64,000 bases of DNA from contig NZ_KB907307.1 in NCBI RefSeq assembly GCF_000381925.1, positions 2,542,001 through 2,606,000 of the forward strand, written 5' to 3'. This DNA is from Nocardia sp. BMG111209 (GTDB taxonomy: Bacteria > Actinomycetota > Actinomycetes > Mycobacteriales > Mycobacteriaceae). Position numbers and translations under genes: made by a program. Below, one piece after another: positions 60,258-64,000 of this stretch (position 1 is the first letter of the stretch; every line of letters starts with the position of its first letter). Below the pieces are notes generated by a model. The model ran no database searches, had not been told where the DNA came from, and saw nothing but the letters and a program-made list of their open reading frames with translations.

Positions 60258-61245
60258 CCTGGTACGTGATCGAGAGCCTGGCCGGTGGCAGCACACCGCC
60301 GACCATCGTGTCCGTCGACGGCCGCCGGGGGTCGTGGATCCCGGCCGCGCTGCTCGAGCGCCACGAGCGCATCGACCTGGCCGGCTACCTGGACGTCATC
60401 CGGCAGGACCGGACCGAAATCGGGGAGCGCGTCTTCAGCCGGCTCGGCCCCCGCCACCTGGAGGCCCTGCCGATACTCGGTCCCGACGGCGAGGTGCACG
60501 GATTGCACCTGTGGATCGGCGATCCCGCCGGACTGCCGCCCCCGCCGGACCCGGTGGCCGGTATCGGCTGGAACTCCGAGACCGGCCGGGTCGGGCTGTC
60601 CACCGAGGCCTGGCTGATGGCATCCGAGGCCACGGACGCGTATCGGAGCACGCTGTCGCCGGACGAATGTCTGCGCAAGATCGTGCAATTCGACACCGCC
60701 GCCGACCTGGTTCGCCTGACCACCGCGCCACGCGACCGAGGCGCATTCGCCGGCACCGCGACCGTCCTGCACGACCGCGGCAGCCTCATGACCTGGCAGG
60801 TGATCGCCCGCAGCCGGAAAGCCGGCCACCGCACGGACATTCGTGGCCTGATCGTCGACATCAGCCGCACCGAACCGGCCGCGGCGCCGTCGGCCCACCG
60901 AAACACATTCGGCCGCACCGGGATCGGTCCACCGCCGCGGCACTGCTCGCCTTCTCGTCCACCTTCGCCGCCCCGGTGATCGCGGGATGGATCGGGGACC
61001 GGCCCACCTGGATCGGGCATACGGATCCGGGTGATCCCGGGCTGTTCCACCTCGACGACTGGGACATCCTGCACGCGGCGAGCCGCGCGCTGCGCACCGC
61101 CGACCCGAGCGACAGCACCGTCGTACCGATCCGCGTGCGTGCCACCACCGGACATCAATGGCATCCCGGCACCGTCACCATCCGGCGCCACCACGGACAG
61201 GTCGGCGACGATCTGCACATCATCCACATCTCGCGCAGCCACTGA
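60254..61245 (+). pseudogene. GAF-type sensor gene broken by one frameshift
   Basis: The first frame (60254-60979) has a GAF-type N-terminal sensor (VIESLAGGSTPPTIVSVDG, GPDGEVHGLHLWIGDPAG) and a PAS-like middle, then runs into a Pro/Arg-rich end. The other frame continues the family sequence from about 60930 (DRSTAAALLAFSSTFAA, TWIGHTDPGDPGLFHLDDWD, GTVTIRRHHGQ) to the stop at 61245. A single-base deletion, or a +2 change, near 60930 reconciles the frames. The intact protein would be about 330 residues. It follows the metal-dependent hydrolase gene with a four-base overlap. Confidence 0.7.
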
Positions 61246-61703
61246 ACGGGTGCGGCGACACCGGTCTGCGGTCGATCCGACTCCGGCCACGCCTGCTACT
61301 CCGGTGAACGGGAGAGCTCCGATGCGGAGTTCCCGCCCTTCGAACCGCGGCCGTTCCGGCCGCCCGACCGAACTTCTCCGGTCGAAGTCATTGACTTCCG
61401 TAGTGAGTAGGTGTTCACTTTCGTGTGACGGAGGACACGCCGAGTGCGTCCCGCACGACAACCCCGGCGCCTCCGGTCGGCGACAACACCGTCGGCCGTC
61501 CGCGGACACCGCCGGAGTACGCACCCGGCGCATGATCCATTGCCGGCGAGTCGCTTTCGAGGCGCCCGCACAGCGCCCGAGCCACGCGCGAGCCTTCCTG
61601 TGTCGTGCGCGGAAATCACCTACGAGAACACCGCCGCCGGCCGGACCGCAGTGCCGTACGCACGGGTCCTGTCGCTGATCGGCATGCCTACCCAGGAGCC
61701 CCG
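61246..61703. other. Upstream region of the exporter gene
   Basis: This 458-base gap holds the operator-like promoter at 61385-61419. A 36-codon ORF begins at GTG 61424 and reads MTEDTPSASRTTTPAPP, then stops; it resembles no family I know. No other gene is supported. Confidence 0.45.
61385..61419 (+). promoter_or_regulatory. Promoter overlapped by palindromes before the exporter
   Basis: AAGTCA and TGACTT around one central base (61385-61397) cover a TTGACT -35 element. AGTGA (61402-61406) and TCACT (61415-61419) form a second inverted repeat over the expected -10. This is a typical layout for TetR-controlled exporter genes, though no regulator gene is beside it. Confidence 0.5.
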
Positions 61704-63329
61704 ATGGCCGCTGTCCCCACCGTTCCCCAAGTACAGACCGTCGACCAGCCCGACACCGGACGTCTGCCCGACGACACACCGCGCGGGCGGATCCTCGCCA
61801 TCGTCGTGGCGATGGTGCTCCTGTCGGAGGTCACCGCCTTCCAGCTGACCATGGTCGGCGCCTCCCTGCAGAAGATCACCACCACGTTCTCGCACGTCGG
61901 CGCCGACATCAACTGGGCAGTGATCATCTCCGGAATCGTCGGCGCGGCAACCACACCCATCCTCGGGAAGCTCAGCGATGTCTGGGGGAAGAAGCGAATC
62001 TTCCTGGTGTGCGGGATCTTCTTCCTGGTCGGCTGCCTGCTCGACGCGATCACCAGCAACTGGTGGGTGTTCCTGGCCGGCCGCGGCCTGCAGGCCTTCA
62101 CCGTCGTGATGATGGTGATCTCCTACGGACTGATCCGGGACCTGCTGCCCCGCAACTACATTCCCGTCGCCTTGGGCGTCGTGGCCGGCGGGGTCGGGTT
62201 CTCCTCGCTGATCGGCCCGGTCGTCGCCGGACTGCTGGTCGACAACTTCGACTGGCGGGCCATGTTCTGGTTCCTGGCCGGCTACGCCGTGGTGACGATG
62301 GTGGCCTTCCTGCTCATCGTGCCGGAATCGAAACTGCGTGTCCGCCAGCGCATCCGGCCCTTCGGCATCCTCGCCCTCTCGGTGGGCACGCTGCTGGTAC
62401 TGATCTACGTGGACAAGGGCCAGGACTGGGGCTGGGGCAAGCCGGCCACGCTGGCCTGGCTGATCGCCGGCCTGATCCTCGTCGCGGCCTTCCCGCTGAT
62501 CGAATCCCGTTCCAGCGCACCGATCATGGACATGAAACTGCTGCGCAGTCCCAAGGTCGGCCTCACCCTGCTGCTGATGTTCTTCGGTGGCGCCGTCCTC
62601 GCCGTCAACCCGACCGCGACCGGCTACATGACCCAGACTCCCGACCAGGACGGCCTGAAACAGACCATCGTCGCGCAGATCGTCGCCCAGGCGCATCAGA
62701 CCGCCGGGGTGACGCTGCCCGCATCGGCGGTCCACGTGACCCTGCACCCGGGCTACCACTACGGAAACGGCTTCACCCTCTTGGGATTCGCCCTGCACAT
62801 CACGATCATGACCGGCATCGCCGGACTCGTGTTCGGCGTGATCGGCGGCATGCTCGCCCGCCGCATCGGCGCCCGGATCCTCGCGATCGTCGCCTGCGTG
62901 ATCACCGGCGCCGTCGCGGCCGGCTCCGCGGTCGCCATCACCCACTACTCCTGGGTGACCTTCGCGATCCTCGCCGGCGTCTTCGGCATCGGCTTCGCGT
63001 TCTTCTACACCGCCGGATCGGTACTGATCGTCGACGGCCTGCCCGCGGACCAGCAGGGTATCGGATCCGGAATGCTCGGCGTCACAATGGGTTTGAGCTC
63101 GGCCATCGGCACCGCGATCCTGGCCGCCTTCCAGTCCGCGAACCCGCTGACCGCGCACATCGAGGTCATGGGCCGCACCATCGACCAGCCCATCCCTCAG
63201 GTCTTCGGTGACCGCGGCTATACCCTCAGCTTCTGGTTCATGGCCGCGACGGTCGTCGTCGCACTGCTCATCGCCGTATTCATGCGGCACGGCCGCCGGC
63301 CCAGCACCGCCGGAATCATCGTCCCGTAA
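61704..63329 (+). CDS. MFS drug exporter of the EmrB/QacA (DHA2) type
   Basis: A 541-residue major facilitator with 14 predicted helices. Motif A is LGKLSDVWGKKRIFLVC (about residues 90-106), and motif C-like GVVAGGVGFSSLIGPVVAG follows. A large loop between helices (about 318-375) is longer than in most members. DHA2 proteins use the proton gradient to export hydrophobic drugs or fatty compounds. ATG 61704 has AGGAG five bases upstream. Paired palindromes upstream suggest repression by a distant regulator, and a strong hairpin follows the stop. Confidence 0.9.
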   Translation: MAAVPTVPQVQTVDQPDTGRLPDDTPRGRILAIVVAMVLLSEVTAFQLTMVGASLQKITTTFSHVGADINWAVIISGIVGAATTPILGKLSDVWGKKRIFLVCGIFFLVGCLLDAITSNWWVFLAGRGLQAFTVVMMVISYGLIRDLLPRNYIPVALGVVAGGVGFSSLIGPVVAGLLVDNFDWRAMFWFLAGYAVVTMVAFLLIVPESKLRVRQRIRPFGILALSVGTLLVLIYVDKGQDWGWGKPATLAWLIAGLILVAAFPLIESRSSAPIMDMKLLRSPKVGLTLLLMFFGGAVLAVNPTATGYMTQTPDQDGLKQTIVAQIVAQAHQTAGVTLPASAVHVTLHPGYHYGNGFTLLGFALHITIMTGIAGLVFGVIGGMLARRIGARILAIVACVITGAVAAGSAVAITHYSWVTFAILAGVFGIGFAFFYTAGSVLIVDGLPADQQGIGSGMLGVTMGLSSAIGTAILAAFQSANPLTAHIEVMGRTIDQPIPQVFGDRGYTLSFWFMAATVVVALLIAVFMRHGRRPSTAGIIVP

Positions 63330-63355
63330 TTCCGGCAACCGAACGGACCGGCGAC

Positions 63356-63390
63356 GGCGCCCGGCGGGGATGATTTCCGCGCCGGGCGCC
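63356..63390 (+). terminator. Strong terminator hairpin after the exporter gene
   Basis: GGCGCCCGGCG (63356-63366) and CGCCGGGCGCC (63380-63390) form a perfect 11-base stem with a 13-base loop, 27 bases after the exporter stop. Confidence 0.75.
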
Positions 63391-63845
63391 GGCGCGCCTA
63401 TCGGCAGACATTCTTCCGTATAATTCGGCGGCGCCCGGAATCACGTTTCCGGTGACGGGCCCCGAATATTTCGGAAGCTGTCACAATTTCGGCGGCCGAT
63501 ATCGCCGGCCGACTTCCGGCGGGCATTTCCGCGGAATCTCCAGCGCGACGTCGCCCCTTCCGGGATACTGCCGTATCTCCGGCGGTCGGCGATGCCCTGC
63601 CGCCGACCACGGCCCGGCGGCAGCACAGCCCGACATCGTCGGCATCTCCGGCCCCCGCACGCACCGCCCACGGCACCCGCCGAGGCCGCGGTCGGCCACC
63701 TCTCCCACGTCCGCGCGCCGACGACGTCGACGTGAACGGCCCGGAGCCACTACCGAAGTCGGCCCGGAACGACAATGTGACTGAGAGAGTCGAACATTGA
63801 CTCAACACGTCGCGCCAACCGCAGCGGAACACCCCTCGACAGAAT

Positions 63846-63895
63846 GTTGAACCTCCGCTCAACGAGGTGTAACCTGGTTACTCGAAACTGGTTTC
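63846..63895. promoter_or_regulatory. Cluster of three palindromes
   Basis: GTTGA / TCAAC (63846-63863), GTAACCTGGTTAC (63869-63881) and GAAACTGGTTTC (63884-63895) lie in a row, with perfect arms. They look like tandem operators for a regulator or target gene lying beyond the window. Confidence 0.45.
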
Positions 63896-63963
63896 ATCAG
63901 GCAACGGCGCCACCCAGGAAAGGTAAGACAGTTGATTCCGTCGACGCGATAACGCCCTTCGAC

Positions 63964-64000
63964 ATGCGATCGGAAAGACCGATCCTCGGCACATTCCAAA
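63964..64000 (+). CDS. Possible start of a gene running off the window
   Basis: ATG 63964 opens a frame (MRSERPILGTFQ) that reaches the window end without a stop. No ribosome-binding sequence lies at normal distance; AGGAAAGG is about 40 bases upstream. The call rests only on position after the palindromes and is weak. Confidence 0.2.
   Translation, partial: MRSERPILGTFQ

Larger units (their letters stand above)
63391..64000. other. Gene-free end of the window
   Basis: No gene is supported in the last 610 bases. The part up to 63780 gives only Arg/Pro-rich open frames on both strands. The remainder is locally A/T-richer and carries the palindromes listed at 63846-63895, as expected for a promoter region of a gene beyond the edge. 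Confidence 0.5.

Noticed and set aside
61620..63338. 572-codon minus-strand frame over the exporter
   Set aside because: Asp/Glu/Gly/His-rich shadow of a membrane protein gene; no homology.
1..64000. tRNA, rRNA, CRISPR array or riboswitch
   Set aside because: Scanning the intergenic stretches by eye showed no tRNA T-loop, repeat-spacer array or known riboswitch core; a covariance-model search would be decisive.

Overview
The window is high-GC actinobacterial DNA. A mycolic-acid-producing relative of Nocardia or Rhodococcus is the best fit. The reasons are a complete mce lipid-import operon, three antigen-85-like secreted esterases, two SigK/RskA-type sigma/anti-sigma pairs, a mycobactin-type (MbtG-like) lysine N-hydroxylase, F420-type flavin-fold proteins, and many TetR, GntR and acyl-CoA dehydrogenase genes. 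No rRNA, tRNA or CRISPR array was seen.

Left part (1-18 kb). An IS21-family element (istA end, istB, a small ORF and terminal repeats) has cut off the 5' end of an MFS transporter gene. That gene led a glycoside operon with a GH1 and a GH3 beta-glucosidase. A frameshifted IS256-type remnant follows, then a MurG-like paralogue, a DinB-type protein, a GNAT acetyltransferase, a broken TetR gene, an SDR and a large secreted antigen-85-like esterase. A four-gene overlapping operon comes next: GT2 glycosyltransferase, acyl-CoA-dehydrogenase-like protein, PIG-L deacetylase and NodS-like methyltransferase. A TetR gene with a divergent SDR closes this part.

Specialised-metabolite locus (18.3-26.2 kb). 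It encodes an A-T-C-T NRPS, a cupin, a methionyl-tRNA-synthetase-like protein, a diaminopimelate-decarboxylase-like PLP enzyme and an MbtG-like lysine N6-hydroxylase. All five are co-directional and mostly overlapping. N-hydroxylase plus cupin plus MetRS-like protein is the signature of the hydrazine synthetases that join N6-hydroxylysine to a second amino acid through an N-N bond. Here the cupin and MetRS parts are separate genes. This is the most interesting system in the window: a probable hydrazine-containing nonribosomal metabolite.

Lipid region (27.5-42.5 kb). A P450-SDR-ferredoxin operon and a TetR gene (minus strand) face an mce operon (yrbEA, yrbEB, mceA-F, an Mce-associated protein) that runs on into two acyl-CoA dehydrogenase genes. 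Two near-identical composite palindromes, one before the P450 and one before the mce operon, suggest a single TetR regulon for import and oxidation of a lipid or sterol-like substrate.

Right part (42.6-64 kb). An arsenic cassette (arsC, aquaporin, ArsI-like protein, divergent arsR) is followed by an antigen-85-like esterase. Then come two back-to-back SigK/RskA modules, two PPOX/F420 proteins, a homologue of the plant pathogen-related protein, an MHYT membrane protein overlapping a third esterase, a Ser/Thr kinase with a helical-repeat protein, a PucR-type regulator and an internally duplicated GntR regulator. The end holds a predicted metal-dependent hydrolase, a GAF-type sensor gene broken by a frameshift, and an EmrB/QacA-type exporter with a clear terminator. 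The last 600 bases carry only palindromic regulatory sequence.
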